The position numbers and the translations under genes were made by a program. The notes below the pieces were generated by a model. That model was not told where the DNA came from, did no database searches, and worked only from the letters and a program-made list of their open reading frames with translations. From an uncultured Pelagibacteraceae bacterium (GTDB lineage Bacteria > Pseudomonadota > Alphaproteobacteria > Pelagibacterales > Pelagibacteraceae), in assembly GCA_902560015.1 (NCBI GenBank), contig CACEKA010000001.1:1-64000 (forward strand): a stretch of 64,000 nt of DNA. Reading direction: 5' to 3'. Positions within the stretch are counted from its first letter, which is position 1, and every line of letters starts with the position of its first letter. Positions 39,361-48,599 of this stretch are shown in pieces.

Positions 39361-40431
39361 ATGACTTCTGAATTTAAAAATAAAATTGTTAACAGAGATA
39401 GTCTTGAAGAATTAAAAAATATTCCAAGTGAAACATTTGATTTAGTTTTTGCAGACCCTCCATATAATTTGCAATTAAAAAATGAACTAATTAGACCAGA
39501 TAGATCTAAAGTAAGTGCAGTCAACGATAAATGGGATCAATTTGAGAATTTTAAGAAATATGATGAATTTACGTATGCATGGCTTTCTGAATGTAAAAGA
39601 ATTTTAAAAAAAGATGGGGCTATTTGGGTTATTGGCAGTTACCACAACATTTTTAGAGTTGGTGCCGCTATTCAAAATTTAGGATTTTGGATATTAAATG
39701 ATGTCATTTGGAATAAAAATAATCCTATGCCTAATTTTAGAGGTACACGTTTTACTAATGCACACGAAACTTTGATTTGGGCATCTAAAAACGAAAAATC
39801 AAAATATACTTTTAACTATCAATCATTAAAATGTTTAAATGACGATCTTCAAATGAGATCAAATTGGAATTTACCAATTTGTAATGGAACTGAAAGATTG
39901 AAAAAAAATGGAAAAAAAGTTCATTCAACACAAAAACCAGAAGCACTATTACACAGAGTGTTACTAGCTTCATCAAATAAAAATGATATGGTTTTAGACC
40001 CATTTTTAGGATCAGGAACAACAGCAACAGTAGCAAAAAAATTAGGTAGAAATTATTATGGTATAGAAAAAGAAAAAACTTATTTTAAAGCAGCTGAACA
40101 AAGATTAAAAAATACAAAACAAATTGAAGATGATTTATTAGATACTTTAAAAAACAATAGATCTAAACCAAGAATACCTTTCGGATCATTAGTTGAATTA
40201 GGTATCATAAAACCTGGTACAAATATTTTTGATAATAAGAAAAAAATTACTGCAAGAATTATGGCTGATGGAAGTATTAAGCATAATCAGGCAGAGGGAT
40301 CTATTCATAAAGTTGCAGCTACTATTTTAGGTGCAGAAAGTTGTAATGGTTGGACTTATTGGCACTGTGATATTAATGGAAGAACATATCCAATTGACTA
40401 TTTAAGACAAAGATTAATTTCTAAAAATTAA
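39361..40431 (+). CDS. ccrM: CcrM-type adenine-N6 DNA methyltransferase (GANTC)
   Basis: A solitary beta-class methyltransferase; in Caulobacter and other alphaproteobacteria CcrM methylates GANTC in a cell-cycle-dependent way. Motif IV DPPY is in [17 protein letters not shown] near residue 28, and the SAM motif is [20 protein letters not shown] near residue 214. The C-terminal domain typical of CcrM follows, with [20 protein letters not shown] near the end. I chose ATG 39361 ([20 protein letters not shown]); an upstream in-frame TTG at 39280 would add 27 unconserved residues across the promoter. No restriction partner is adjacent. The length from this start is 356 residues. Confidence 0.95.
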   Translation: MTSEFKNKIVNRDSLEELKNIPSETFDLVFADPPYNLQLKNELIRPDRSKVSAVNDKWDQFENFKKYDEFTYAWLSECKRILKKDGAIWVIGSYHNIFRVGAAIQNLGFWILNDVIWNKNNPMPNFRGTRFTNAHETLIWASKNEKSKYTFNYQSLKCLNDDLQMRSNWNLPICNGTERLKKNGKKVHSTQKPEALLHRVLLASSNKNDMVLDPFLGSGTTATVAKKLGRNYYGIEKEKTYFKAAEQRLKNTKQIEDDLLDTLKNNRSKPRIPFGSLVELGIIKPGTNIFDNKKKITARIMADGSIKHNQAEGSIHKVAATILGAESCNGWTYWHCDINGRTYPIDYLRQRLISKN

Positions 40432-41576
40432 TTTTTATAAATTTTTCCTAAATAACTTTCTAAAAATTTCTTATTCTTAGTTAATATTCTTAAACTTAAA
40501 TTTCTAAAAAAAATCATTAAAGGATTTGATAAATGAAAAGCAAATTGATTTAATTTAGATCTATTATTGATCATTTTTACTTTTTCTACTCTGTAATCAT
40601 AGAAATTATTTTTATTATTTATAATATCAACAAACAGCTCTGATCCACTTTCAATAGATTGTGAGGCTCCTTGAGCGAATGAAGGTGGAAAAGCAAAGAA
40701 AGCATCTCCAATTAAAAAAATATTATTTCCTGGTTTTAGGTAGCCTTTACTAGCAAAAACTGGAAAACACTTGATGTTATTAAGATTAGCTAAAATGTTT
40801 GAAGAAATTCTATTTTGTAATTTTTCTTTAATACCTTCAATAAACCCTTCTCCTTTAAAAAGATCATAATTATCAAGCTCATTTGCTGTTAATTTGTATT
40901 TTAAAACTCCTATAAAATTAAAAGCTTCATCATTGTTGTTTATTGGATAAATCACGTAATGAAAATTACTTCCCATAAATAAAGAAATATTTTTTTCATT
41001 TAAATTATTAAGTTCTTTTCTTGAAATATTACCTCTAATTGCAATCGAATTATTATAAGCAGGTTTTATTTCATTATTAGAAATTAACGATTTACCTTTA
41101 GAAAACACCCCATCAGAAATAATTAGATGATCTGAAATTACTTTAATACTTTCATTAAAAGTTAAAATTATTTGATTATTATTTTTTTCAATTTTTTCAA
41201 TTTTATGATTATACTGAATTATATTTTCTTCCAATCGATCTTTTAAAAATTCAACTAATTTAGACCTTTTTAGCGTTGTGTACTTACAATTTTCAGAATT
41301 AAACTTTGAAATATTTAAGTCACATATTTTTTTATGCTTAAGATCGTAAAAATCAATTTTTTCAGGATTAAATTTATCTTTATTTTCTAAATTATTAAAT
41401 CCGATTTCATTAAGAAGCTTAATACTATTGGTAGATAGTTGTATTCCATACCCTTCCTCTAATTGTATAGAGCTATTTTTTTCATAAATCGTGACTTGGT
41501 AATTGGGATTTTCTCTAAATAAATTTGCAACAAATAAACCTGAAATACCTGCTCCAACTATTGCAATCTTTTTCAT
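40428..41576 (-). CDS. FAD-dependent monooxygenase, UbiH/salicylate hydroxylase-like
   Basis: A 382-residue flavoprotein hydroxylase. The FAD dinucleotide motif is [17 protein letters not shown] at the N-terminus, the DG motif is [15 protein letters not shown] near residue 150 and the second FAD motif is [20 protein letters not shown] near residue 290. It belongs to the class A monooxygenase group that includes ubiquinone hydroxylases; the substrate is not evident. The ATG overlaps the stop of mutY by 4 bases (ATGA). The 3' end overlaps ccrM by 4 bases on the opposite strand. Confidence 0.87.
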   Translation of the reverse strand: MKKIAIVGAGISGLFVANLFRENPNYQVTIYEKNSSIQLEEGYGIQLSTNSIKLLNEIGFNNLENKDKFNPEKIDFYDLKHKKICDLNISKFNSENCKYTTLKRSKLVEFLKDRLEENIIQYNHKIEKIEKNNNQIILTFNESIKVISDHLIISDGVFSKGKSLISNNEIKPAYNNSIAIRGNISRKELNNLNEKNISLFMGSNFHYVIYPINNNDEAFNFIGVLKYKLTANELDNYDLFKGEGFIEGIKEKLQNRISSNILANLNNIKCFPVFASKGYLKPGNNIFLIGDAFFAFPPSFAQGASQSIESGSELFVDIINNKNNFYDYRVEKVKMINNRSKLNQFAFHLSNPLMIFFRNLSLRILTKNKKFLESYLGKIYKN

Positions 41577-42556
41577 GAATGATTCTCCAAATATGAAACA
41601 ATTTTTTTTGTAAATGTTGGTAGTGTATATTTTTTTAATTTTTTAGGATCAATCCAATAAGAAAAAGGTAAAGGTTTATTTGCCTTATTGGTTTGAATTT
41701 TAATGTTCATATTCATGTTAGACATTTTAAAATTTAAATTATGATCAAAGTTTTTTGGTTTTTTAATTTCTTGCATTGGAAAAATATCCAAATTTTTTAA
41801 AAAATTAAAATTTTTGTTCTTAACTAATAAATATTTTTTATTTTTTTTAAAAACTTTAAGTAAATAGTATTTTTCTTTGTTATTTTTTTTAAATTTAATT
41901 AATGCAAAATCTTTTTTTTTAAAAGATTTACATTTTCCTGAGATAGGACATTTTTCACAATATGGATTGATTGGTTTACAAATTAATGCTCCTAATTCCA
42001 TCAAGGCTTGAGCATAATCACTAGATCTTAAAGATGTGCCAAATATTTTTTTTTGTTTAATTAGATTACCTTTGTGAATTTGATTTTCATTTTTTAAGTA
42101 AAGGTATCTTTTTAAAACTCTTTCAATATTACCATCTAAAGGAATAACAGGTTTATTAAATGCAATAGCCATAATAGCACTTGCTGTATAATCTCCAATT
42201 CCAGGTAGAGACTTAAGGTCTAAAATATTATCGGGTAAATTTTTTTTAAAATCTTTAATAACAATTTGAGCAGTTTTTTTTAAATTTCTAACTCTTGAAT
42301 AATAGCCTAGACCTTCCCATAGCTTAATTAATTTTTGATCATCATATTTAGCAAGAACTTCTAGGTTGGGAATATGTTTTATGAATCTATTAAAATATGG
42401 GATCACGGTTGCAACTTGTGTTTGTTGCAACATAAATTCACTAACCAACGTGTAATATTGCTTTTTTTTTAATGAAGTTTTTTTTCTCCAAGGTAATGTT
42501 CTCTTATGAATATCGTACCAATTGAGAATTTTATTTGTTATTATTGATTCTTTCAT
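41573..42556 (-). CDS. mutY: A/G-specific adenine glycosylase MutY
   Basis: MutY removes adenine mispaired with 8-oxoguanine. The N-terminal WYDIHKRTLPWRKK, the HhH-GPD motif LPGIGDYTASAIMAIAF with the catalytic Asp in PVIPLDGNIERVL, and the C-terminal iron-sulfur motif C-x6-C-x2-C-x5-C (CKPINPYC, then EKCPISGKC) are all intact. The ATG at 42556 gives MKESIITNKILNWYDIHKR; an upstream ATG at 42601 would run into the divergent gene. The start codon abuts that of the dciA-like gene in a shared CATATG. The C-terminal NUDIX-like domain for 8-oxoG recognition is shorter and diverged. Confidence 0.95.
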   Translation of the reverse strand: MKESIITNKILNWYDIHKRTLPWRKKTSLKKKQYYTLVSEFMLQQTQVATVIPYFNRFIKHIPNLEVLAKYDDQKLIKLWEGLGYYSRVRNLKKTAQIVIKDFKKNLPDNILDLKSLPGIGDYTASAIMAIAFNKPVIPLDGNIERVLKRYLYLKNENQIHKGNLIKQKKIFGTSLRSSDYAQALMELGALICKPINPYCEKCPISGKCKSFKKKDFALIKFKKNNKEKYYLLKVFKKNKKYLLVKNKNFNFLKNLDIFPMQEIKKPKNFDHNLNFKMSNMNMNIKIQTNKANKPLPFSYWIDPKKLKKYTLPTFTKKIVSYLENHS

Positions 42557-43045
42557 ATGCAATTTAAAGATAATACTAAGCAGAGAAGTAAAACCATTCA
42601 AGGTTTAAGATCGTTTAAAGACACTTTGCCAAAGAATGTAAAAAAAATTATAAATAAAAAAGGACATATTTATTCTGAAACTTTAAGTAACTGGAAATAT
42701 ATAGTTGGTGAGGATTTGTTTAAAGTTTGCTACCCAAAAACATTTAAAAACTCTAATAAATTTGGAGTAAGTACTTTATTGATAATGGTTAAAAGAGGCC
42801 ATGAAGTTGATATGGAATATTCAAAAAAAGATATAATGGATAAGATGAATAGCTTTTTTGGTTATACTGTGGTTGAAAAACTTAAATTTATAAGCTTTGA
42901 TGATGAGCAAAAAATTTTTGCTAAAACTGAGACTAAACAAGAAAATGTCGCAATTGATAAATACCAAGATAAGATCAATAATGTTAAGAATGATAAAATA
43001 AAAAAATCACTTATAGAATTAACCAAGGTCTTTAAAAAAAAATGA
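42557..43045 (+). CDS. DUF721/DciA family protein
   Basis: A 162-residue protein with the DUF721 (DciA-like) fold: a basic N-terminus, then ETLSNWKYIVGEDLFKVCYP near residue 40, LLIMVKRGHEVDMEYSKKD near residue 75 and FFGYTVVEKLKFISF near residue 97. DciA loads the DnaB helicase in bacteria lacking DnaC, and the name is transferred by family. The C-terminus is a lysine-rich helix. Its ATG directly adjoins the divergent mutY ATG, and its 3' end overlaps the next gene by 4 bases. Confidence 0.8.
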   Translation: MQFKDNTKQRSKTIQGLRSFKDTLPKNVKKIINKKGHIYSETLSNWKYIVGEDLFKVCYPKTFKNSNKFGVSTLLIMVKRGHEVDMEYSKKDIMDKMNSFFGYTVVEKLKFISFDDEQKIFAKTETKQENVAIDKYQDKINNVKNDKIKKSLIELTKVFKKK

Positions 43046-43620
43046 AAAAATTTTTAGCTTTTACCCTTATATTTTTCAGTACTATCTCAAATATCAATGC
43101 AGAAGAAATAAAAAGAATATTTGTTGGTAACAAAGATGCAAAAATTACTATAATTGCATTTGAATCTTTAACTTGTAGCCACTGTGCTAGTTTCCATAAA
43201 GATGTTTACCCTGAATTAAAAAAAAATTATCTAGATACTGGTTTAGCTAAAATTGAATTTAGACATTTTCCTTTAGATATTGCTGCATTCAATGCTTCAA
43301 AAGTTGCCCAATGTAATAATGATGGTGATTCGAAAATTTTAAACAGTTTATTTGCAAATCAGCAAAAATGGGTCAAAGGAAGCTCTGCTGCTGAAGCAAA
43401 CGAAAATCTTAAAAAATTTTTAACAAGTGAAGGTTTTAATGTTGATTTTGAGGCATGCATTAATAATAAAGAAATTGAAGATTTCGTATTAAATGATCGA
43501 ATCGATGGTGTTAAAAAATTCAAAATTAATGCTACCCCAACGATTATAATAAATGATAAAAAGTTCGAAAAATCTCTTAATTATAAAAATTTAAAAAAAG
43601 CTCTTGAAAAACTGATATAA
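43042..43620 (+). CDS. DsbA-family thiol:disulfide oxidoreductase
   Basis: A 192-residue exported protein with an N-terminal signal peptide (FLAFTLIFFSTISNINAEE) and a thioredoxin-fold domain. The redox motif is CSHC (AFESLTCSHCASFHKDVYPE near residue 43) and the cis-proline loop is NATPTIIINDKKF near residue 170. It resembles the DsbA_4/thioredoxin_4 group of periplasmic disulfide proteins. It may serve cytochrome c or cox biogenesis, but this is inference. It overlaps the dciA-like gene by 4 bases, and smc follows after 8 bases. Confidence 0.9.
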   Translation: MKKFLAFTLIFFSTISNINAEEIKRIFVGNKDAKITIIAFESLTCSHCASFHKDVYPELKKNYLDTGLAKIEFRHFPLDIAAFNASKVAQCNNDGDSKILNSLFANQQKWVKGSSAAEANENLKKFLTSEGFNVDFEACINNKEIEDFVLNDRIDGVKKFKINATPTIIINDKKFEKSLNYKNLKKALEKLI

Positions 43621-43628
43621 GTTAGTGC

Positions 43629-46202
43629 ATGGAGTTTAAAAAAATCCAACTTAATGGATTTAAATCATTTGCAGATAAAACAAATTTTTTAATCGAAGAA
43701 GGCTTGACTGGAATTGTAGGTCCTAACGGTTGTGGAAAATCTAATATTGTAGAGTCTTTAAGATGGGTTATGGGTGAAACTTCTGCAAAAAGTATGCGTG
43801 GCTCAGGAATGGAAGATGTAATTTTCTCTGGGACATCAAACAAAGCATCTAAAAATATTGCAGAGGTATCAATTGATGTTGATAACAAAAATAACGAAGG
43901 ACCTGTTCAATACCGTGAGGTGGATCAAATTAACGTAAGAAGAAAAATAGAAAAAGATAAAGGTTCAAAGTTTTATATTAATGATAAAGAAGTAAGAGCG
44001 AGAGATGCTCAAATGTTTTTTGCAGATCTATCAACCGGGGCTCACTCACCTTCAATGATTAGTCAGGGACGTATTGGTGCCTTGGTAACCGCAAAGCCAA
44101 CAGATAGAAGAGCTATTTTAGAAGAAGCTGCTGGTATATCTGGTTTACATGTTAGAAGACATGAGGCTGAACTAAGGTTAGGTGCGGCAGAAAATAATCT
44201 AAGAAGAGCAGACGAACTAAGAAGGCAGCAAGAAAAACAATTGGCTAATCTACAAAAACAAGCAGAAGAAGCTACTAAATATAAATTAATCACTGAAGAA
44301 ATAAAAAAGATTGAGGCTGGGCTTTATTATTTAAAATTATTAGAGATTGATAAAGAAATAAAAATTGAAAACGAGATTAATAATGAGGCCGAAGGTGAGG
44401 TTGATGGATTTAATAATAAAATATCTGATCTTGAACAATTAATCAAACAAGCAACTGATAAAGTGTCTCCTTTAAGAGAAAAAAATATTGAAAATCTCTC
44501 TAGAATTCAAAGACTTAATCTTGAACTACAAAGTCTGGATGAAGAAAACACTAGAACACAAGATGAAATAGAAAGTATTAAAAAATCAATTCAAACTCTT
44601 GATGAAGACATTTCTAGAGAAAGAGGAATAATTATTGATGCTAACTCTAATGAAAAAAGGCTTAAAGAAGAAAAAGCTGATCTAATAGATATAGACTCTA
44701 AATACTTTGAAACAGAGAAATTGTCCAATGAAGAACTGGAAGAAGCCAAGAGAAAACTTAAAAGAGAACAAGAAGCTGTGGATGAAGTTGTTAGTACTAT
44801 TGCTGAAGGAACATTAAATATAAGTATTGGTCCAATTAAAAACGTTAAAAATTCAATAAATAGGGTGAAAGAGTTAATCGATAGTAACGAAATAAATCAA
44901 GCAGTCACGTTGTTAGATAGATGTAACATGGAGCTAGATAATTTTTTAAGTGATTTGAAAAATGAAAAAAGTAGAGGTGAACTATTAAGTGTTAATGAAA
45001 AATCAAAAAATATAAAACAACTACAAGAAAAATATGCTGATGCGTACAGCAAAAATCAATCAATTAAAAATGAGTCTATAAAGCGTAATGAAAGAATTAA
45101 AACCATTGAAACGGAAATAGAAAGTTGGAAAAACTTACTATCAAACTCGGAGAAAATGGTTGCAGAATTAACAGAAAGAAAAAATAAATTAACAACTCAA
45201 TTAACTGAATTAGATAACCAACCAAAAATTCAAGCAGAGAGAAAAGGTCAAATATCAGAAAACTTGAGAATTTCTGATAAAGATAAAATTGATAATGATG
45301 CGGTCATTGAAGAAACTGACTCAAAAATAGACTCTCTAAGGACACAGTTAAATGAAATACAAGAACAATCAATTCAAATTAGAGAACGTAAAGCAAGCTC
45401 TGGTGCAACTATTGAAGGTTTAAATAAAAGAAAAAGTGATTTATTAGATAGAATAAATTCTGAACTAAGTTTAACAGAAGAGAATATTTTGGAAAACTCT
45501 AATTTAAATGGTGTAGAAGAGCTTCCTAATGCAATCGATCAAGAAGATGCTTTGGATATTAAAAAACAAGAAAGAGAAAAATTAGGATCTGTAAATTTAA
45601 AAGCTGATGAGGAAACAAGTAAATATAAAGATGAAATAAAAAAAATGGAGCAAGATCGTTCTGATTTAGTGACAGCAATAGTTAAACTAAAAGATAGCAT
45701 TAATGAACTCAATCAAAAAGGAAGAGAAAGACTTATTGAGGCGTTTGAAAAAGTTAATAGAAAATTTAACGAAGTTTACACAAAACTATTTAATGGTGGG
45801 AATGCTAAACTTGAATTAGTAGACTCAGATGATCCTTTAGAAGCAGGTTTAGAAATGTTAGTAAGTCCTCCAGGTAAAAGACTACAATCAATAACTTTAT
45901 TATCTGGTGGTGAACAAGCTTTAACAGCTTTATCTTTGATCTTTGCTGTTTTTTTAACTAACCCCTCACCTATTTGTGTACTAGACGAGGTTGATGCACC
46001 TTTGGATGACGCCAATGTTACAAGATTTTGTAGCCTACTTGAGGAACTTATTAAGATTACTAATACAAAATTTATTATTGTCACCCATCACGCACTAACT
46101 ATGTCTAAAATGAACAGACTTTACGGGGTTACAATGCCAGAAAAAGGGATTAGCCAATTAGTTGCTGTTGATTTACAAAAAGCAGAGAGTATGGTTGCTT
46201 AA
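43629..46202 (+). CDS. smc: Chromosome segregation protein SMC, short and apparently hinge-less
   Basis: A structural-maintenance-of-chromosomes ATPase. Head halves are clear: Walker A GPNGCGKS at residues 31-38 (preceded by KIQLNGFKSFADKT), SQGRIGALVTAKPTDRRAIL near 140, the signature LSGGEQ at 758-763 and Walker B ICVLDEVDAPLDDAN near 782. Between them lies about 525 residues of coiled coil. The length, 857 residues, is some 300 below the usual 1150-1200, and I see no hinge with its conserved Gly-rich dimer interface; the centre (about residues 380-440) is only a short helical insert. The frame is uninterrupted, so this is not a sequencing gap. scpA and scpB are not in the window. Confidence 0.93.
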   Translation: MEFKKIQLNGFKSFADKTNFLIEEGLTGIVGPNGCGKSNIVESLRWVMGETSAKSMRGSGMEDVIFSGTSNKASKNIAEVSIDVDNKNNEGPVQYREVDQINVRRKIEKDKGSKFYINDKEVRARDAQMFFADLSTGAHSPSMISQGRIGALVTAKPTDRRAILEEAAGISGLHVRRHEAELRLGAAENNLRRADELRRQQEKQLANLQKQAEEATKYKLITEEIKKIEAGLYYLKLLEIDKEIKIENEINNEAEGEVDGFNNKISDLEQLIKQATDKVSPLREKNIENLSRIQRLNLELQSLDEENTRTQDEIESIKKSIQTLDEDISRERGIIIDANSNEKRLKEEKADLIDIDSKYFETEKLSNEELEEAKRKLKREQEAVDEVVSTIAEGTLNISIGPIKNVKNSINRVKELIDSNEINQAVTLLDRCNMELDNFLSDLKNEKSRGELLSVNEKSKNIKQLQEKYADAYSKNQSIKNESIKRNERIKTIETEIESWKNLLSNSEKMVAELTERKNKLTTQLTELDNQPKIQAERKGQISENLRISDKDKIDNDAVIEETDSKIDSLRTQLNEIQEQSIQIRERKASSGATIEGLNKRKSDLLDRINSELSLTEENILENSNLNGVEELPNAIDQEDALDIKKQEREKLGSVNLKADEETSKYKDEIKKMEQDRSDLVTAIVKLKDSINELNQKGRERLIEAFEKVNRKFNEVYTKLFNGGNAKLELVDSDDPLEAGLEMLVSPPGKRLQSITLLSGGEQALTALSLIFAVFLTNPSPICVLDEVDAPLDDANVTRFCSLLEELIKITNTKFIIVTHHALTMSKMNRLYGVTMPEKGISQLVAVDLQKAESMVA

Positions 46203-46211
46203 TCTATACAA

Positions 46212-46487
46212 ATGCCTAAAGACCCCTTTAAAACTCGCTTAGAGATTGCAAAAGACAAAGTTTCAAAGAAAAATTTGTATAACAAGAAGAATAATCCCTC
46301 TTCAATAGGCACTGCCTTTAAATTAAGTACAGAATTAGTATCTGCAGTAGCAGTAGGGACAATTATTGGGTTTATTTTTGATAAGACCTTTGGTACTAAA
46401 CCCTGGTTTATATTAATATTTTTTTTTGTGGGTGTAGTTGCTGGAATAACTAACGTAATTAGATCTGCAAAAAATATGCAAAAATAG
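46212..46487 (+). CDS. atpI: AtpI/AtpZ-type ATP synthase assembly protein
   Basis: A 91-residue two-helix membrane protein at the head of the F0 operon. The helices are TELVSAVAVGTIIGFIFDKTF near residue 40 and WFILIFFFVGVVAGITNVIR near residue 65, separated by the conserved FGTKPW turn; the N-terminal 35 residues are basic and soluble. The family helps assemble the c-ring and may carry magnesium. It lies 9 bases before atpB. Confidence 0.85.
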   Translation: MPKDPFKTRLEIAKDKVSKKNLYNKKNNPSSIGTAFKLSTELVSAVAVGTIIGFIFDKTFGTKPWFILIFFFVGVVAGITNVIRSAKNMQK

Positions 46488-46496
46488 ATAAAATTT

Positions 46497-47231
46497 ATGG
46501 CAGCAAATCCAATGACCCAATTCGATGTTTATAGAATTGGACCAGAAATTAAATTAGGGGCATTAGATATATCATTTACTAACGCAAGTTTATTTATGAT
46601 TATAAGTACTGTTGCAATTTTAATAATTTTTAATCTTGGTTCAAAAAAAAATTCACTACTACCAAACAAAATTCAATTACTTGCTGAACTTAGTTATACA
46701 TTTGTATCCAAGATGATTAGTGATACAGCTGGGTCAAAAGCAAAACCTTATTTTGCATTTATATTTTCTCTTTTTATGTTTGTACTTTTTTGCAACATGT
46801 TTGGAATGATACCTTATACATTTACCGTAACTAGCCATATCATAGTTACATTTGTATTAGCATCATTTATATTTATTGGAGTAACAGTTATTGGATTTAT
46901 TAAACATGGTTTTGGTTATTTGAAATTATTTGTTCCTAGTGGCGTGCCAGCAGTACTACTTCCATTAATAGTTGTGATAGAAATTATTTCGTATTTAAGT
47001 AGACCTGTAAGTTTGTCAGTTAGATTATTTGCTAATATGATGGCTGGTCACACAATGATGAAAGTTTTCGGAGGCTTTGTAATAAGTCTTGGAATAGTTG
47101 GTGGATGGCTTCCACTGAGTTTTTCGGTTGCGTTAACAGGTTTGGAGATACTAGTTGCTTTTCTTCAAGCATATGTTTTTGCAATCTTAACCTGCATCTA
47201 TTTAAATGATGCATTAAATTTACACCATTAA
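46497..47231 (+). CDS. atpB: F0F1 ATP synthase subunit a
   Basis: Subunit a forms the proton half-channels facing the c-ring. It is 244 residues with five or six membrane helices. The essential Arg lies in SRPVSLSVRLFANMMAGHTM near residue 175, and the last helix (GLEILVAFLQAYVFAILTCI) carries the conserved Gln and aromatic residues. The N-terminus is shorter than in E. coli, as in other alphaproteobacteria. A long antisense frame across atpB and atpE is a shadow. Confidence 0.97.
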   Translation: MAANPMTQFDVYRIGPEIKLGALDISFTNASLFMIISTVAILIIFNLGSKKNSLLPNKIQLLAELSYTFVSKMISDTAGSKAKPYFAFIFSLFMFVLFCNMFGMIPYTFTVTSHIIVTFVLASFIFIGVTVIGFIKHGFGYLKLFVPSGVPAVLLPLIVVIEIISYLSRPVSLSVRLFANMMAGHTMMKVFGGFVISLGIVGGWLPLSFSVALTGLEILVAFLQAYVFAILTCIYLNDALNLHH

Positions 47232-47238
47232 TTAACAT

Positions 47239-47244
47239 AGGAGG
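47239..47244 (+). promoter_or_regulatory. Perfect Shine-Dalgarno AGGAGG for atpE
   Basis: AGGAGG sits 5 bases before the atpE ATG at 47250. Most genes in the window lack any clear Shine-Dalgarno. A strong site fits the need for many c subunits per complex. Confidence 0.85.
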
Positions 47245-47249
47245 ATATA

Positions 47250-47477
47250 ATGGAATTAGAAGCAGCAAAAATGATCGGAGCAGGTTTAGCAGCAATAGCT
47301 TTAGCTGGTGCCGGTGTTGGAATTGGAATAATTTTTGGAAACTATTTGTCAGGAGCAATGAGAAATCCTTCTGCTGCACAAAAACAATTTCCTAATTTGC
47401 TTTTAGGTTTTGCGCTTGCAGAAGCAACAGGATTATTTGGATTAGTAGTTGCGTTAATCATTCTTTTTGCATTTTAA
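47250..47477 (+). CDS. atpE: F0F1 ATP synthase subunit c
   Basis: A 75-residue hairpin proteolipid that builds the rotating c-ring. The first helix carries the glycine-rich AGLAAIALAGAGVGIGIIF, the loop reads RNPSAAQKQFPN, and the second helix has the proton-binding Glu in LLGFALAEATGLFGLVVAL near residue 58. It is preceded by an unusually perfect ribosome-binding site, and atpF' follows after 5 bases. No sodium-binding Gln/Ser/Thr set is obvious, so proton coupling is expected. Confidence 0.97.
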   Translation: MELEAAKMIGAGLAAIALAGAGVGIGIIFGNYLSGAMRNPSAAQKQFPNLLLGFALAEATGLFGLVVALIILFAF

Positions 47478-47482
47478 ATTTA

Positions 47483-48073
47483 ATGATTAAAAAAATATAT
47501 TTTCAGTCGATATTTTTTAGCTTCCTCTTTTGTGTGGAAGCTTTTGCAGCTGAAAGCGGTGGTATGCCTCAATTAAATCCAGAGTTTTGGATTTCGCAAA
47601 TCTTTTGGTTAACGCTAACATTTGGAGTTTTGTATGTAGTTTTATCTAAACTTATACTCCCAAAAATTAGTAACAATTTAGAGTCGCGAAAATCTCAAAT
47701 ATTAGAAAATATTGAGGCTGCAGAAAAACAAAGAGAAGATAGTGAAAAGAAGCTAAAAGAATATGAAGAAATTATCTCTAAAAGTAAACTTGAGGCAAAA
47801 AATATCTTCAATCATGCAAGAGAAAAGGCATTAAAAGATATTAATGCTAAGAGAGAAGTGTTAGATGGTCAAATAGATGAAGAAATCAGTAAAGCTGAGC
47901 AAGAGATAAGCACTTTACGTGAAAGTGCTCCAGATAAAATCAATACAATTGCTATTGAAACTTCATCGGAACTAATACAAAAACTTATTGGTGCTGACGT
48001 TAACAATAGTAGCATATCTGCAATAGTTGATGATTTATCAAAGAGAAATGGAGATAAATATTATGGCAATTGA
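47483..48073 (+). CDS. F0F1 ATP synthase subunit b' (AtpF2/AtpG type)
   Basis: One of two peripheral-stalk b-type subunits. The 196-residue protein has an N-terminal leader-like hydrophobic stretch (IYFQSIFFSFLFCVEAFAA) and a membrane helix (SQIFWLTLTFGVLYVVLSKL near residue 37), then a long charged helix (EKQREDSEKKLKEYEEIISK near residue 78) for the stator. Alphaproteobacteria and photosynthetic bacteria carry both b and b', and this is the first, closest to atpE. Its 3' end overlaps the next b gene by 11 bases. Confidence 0.92.
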   Translation: MIKKIYFQSIFFSFLFCVEAFAAESGGMPQLNPEFWISQIFWLTLTFGVLYVVLSKLILPKISNNLESRKSQILENIEAAEKQREDSEKKLKEYEEIISKSKLEAKNIFNHAREKALKDINAKREVLDGQIDEEISKAEQEISTLRESAPDKINTIAIETSSELIQKLIGADVNNSSISAIVDDLSKRNGDKYYGN

Positions 48074-48560
48074 TGCAACTTTTTGGGTAGCAGTTTCGTT
48101 TATTATTTTTTTTGGAGCTTTAATTTATCTTAAGATTCCACAAAAAATAACTGAGATGTTGGATAAAATGATTTCAGATATCAAAAATGAAATTGATGAG
48201 AGTGAAAAACTGAGAACTGAGGCAAAAACCTTGCTTGATAACGCTCAAAGTAAATTAGATACAGCTAAATCAGTAAGTAATGAAATTTTAGAAGAAGCAA
48301 AAAAAGACTCCGATAAACTTATAATTGAACTGAACGATAAATTTCATAAATCATCAGAAATTAAAAAAAATCTTGCAGAAAACAAAATTAGCCAAATGAA
48401 AGAAGCAGCTTTAAAGGAAATAAAAGATGCTTCAATTAAAATTGCAGTAGACTCTGTTAAGAAAATAATTACAACATCTGTAGATAAATCTAAACTTGAT
48501 GCTGTATTTCAAAAAAATTTAGATGAAACTAAAGAAGAGTTAAAAAAAATTAACTCATAA
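48063..48560 (+). CDS. atpF: F0F1 ATP synthase subunit b
   Basis: The second stator subunit, 165 residues from the ATG at 48063. It opens with a membrane helix (DATFWVAVSFIIFFGALIYL), followed by the conserved LKIPQKITEMLDKM and a long charged helix to the C-terminus. An upstream in-frame start at 48027 would add twelve residues from inside the b' gene, and the chosen Met gives the usual family N-terminus. The F1 genes are not here, so F0 and F1 are encoded apart, as is usual for alphaproteobacteria. Confidence 0.94.
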   Translation: MAIDATFWVAVSFIIFFGALIYLKIPQKITEMLDKMISDIKNEIDESEKLRTEAKTLLDNAQSKLDTAKSVSNEILEEAKKDSDKLIIELNDKFHKSSEIKKNLAENKISQMKEAALKEIKDASIKIAVDSVKKIITTSVDKSKLDAVFQKNLDETKEELKKINS

Positions 48561-48599
48561 TATCCTTACATTTTTTCAAAAAAACTATAAATTATTCAA

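Noticed and set aside
47032-47379. 115-codon open frame antisense to atpB and atpE
   Set aside because: It overlaps two highly conserved genes, has no recognisable domain, and its low-complexity Leu/Gln composition is that of a mirror frame.
48561-48599. Terminator after atpF or strong promoter before crtI
   Set aside because: TTTTTTCAAAAAAA would have a one-base loop, and the TTACAT/TATAAA pair has a 14-base spacer, so neither is convincing.
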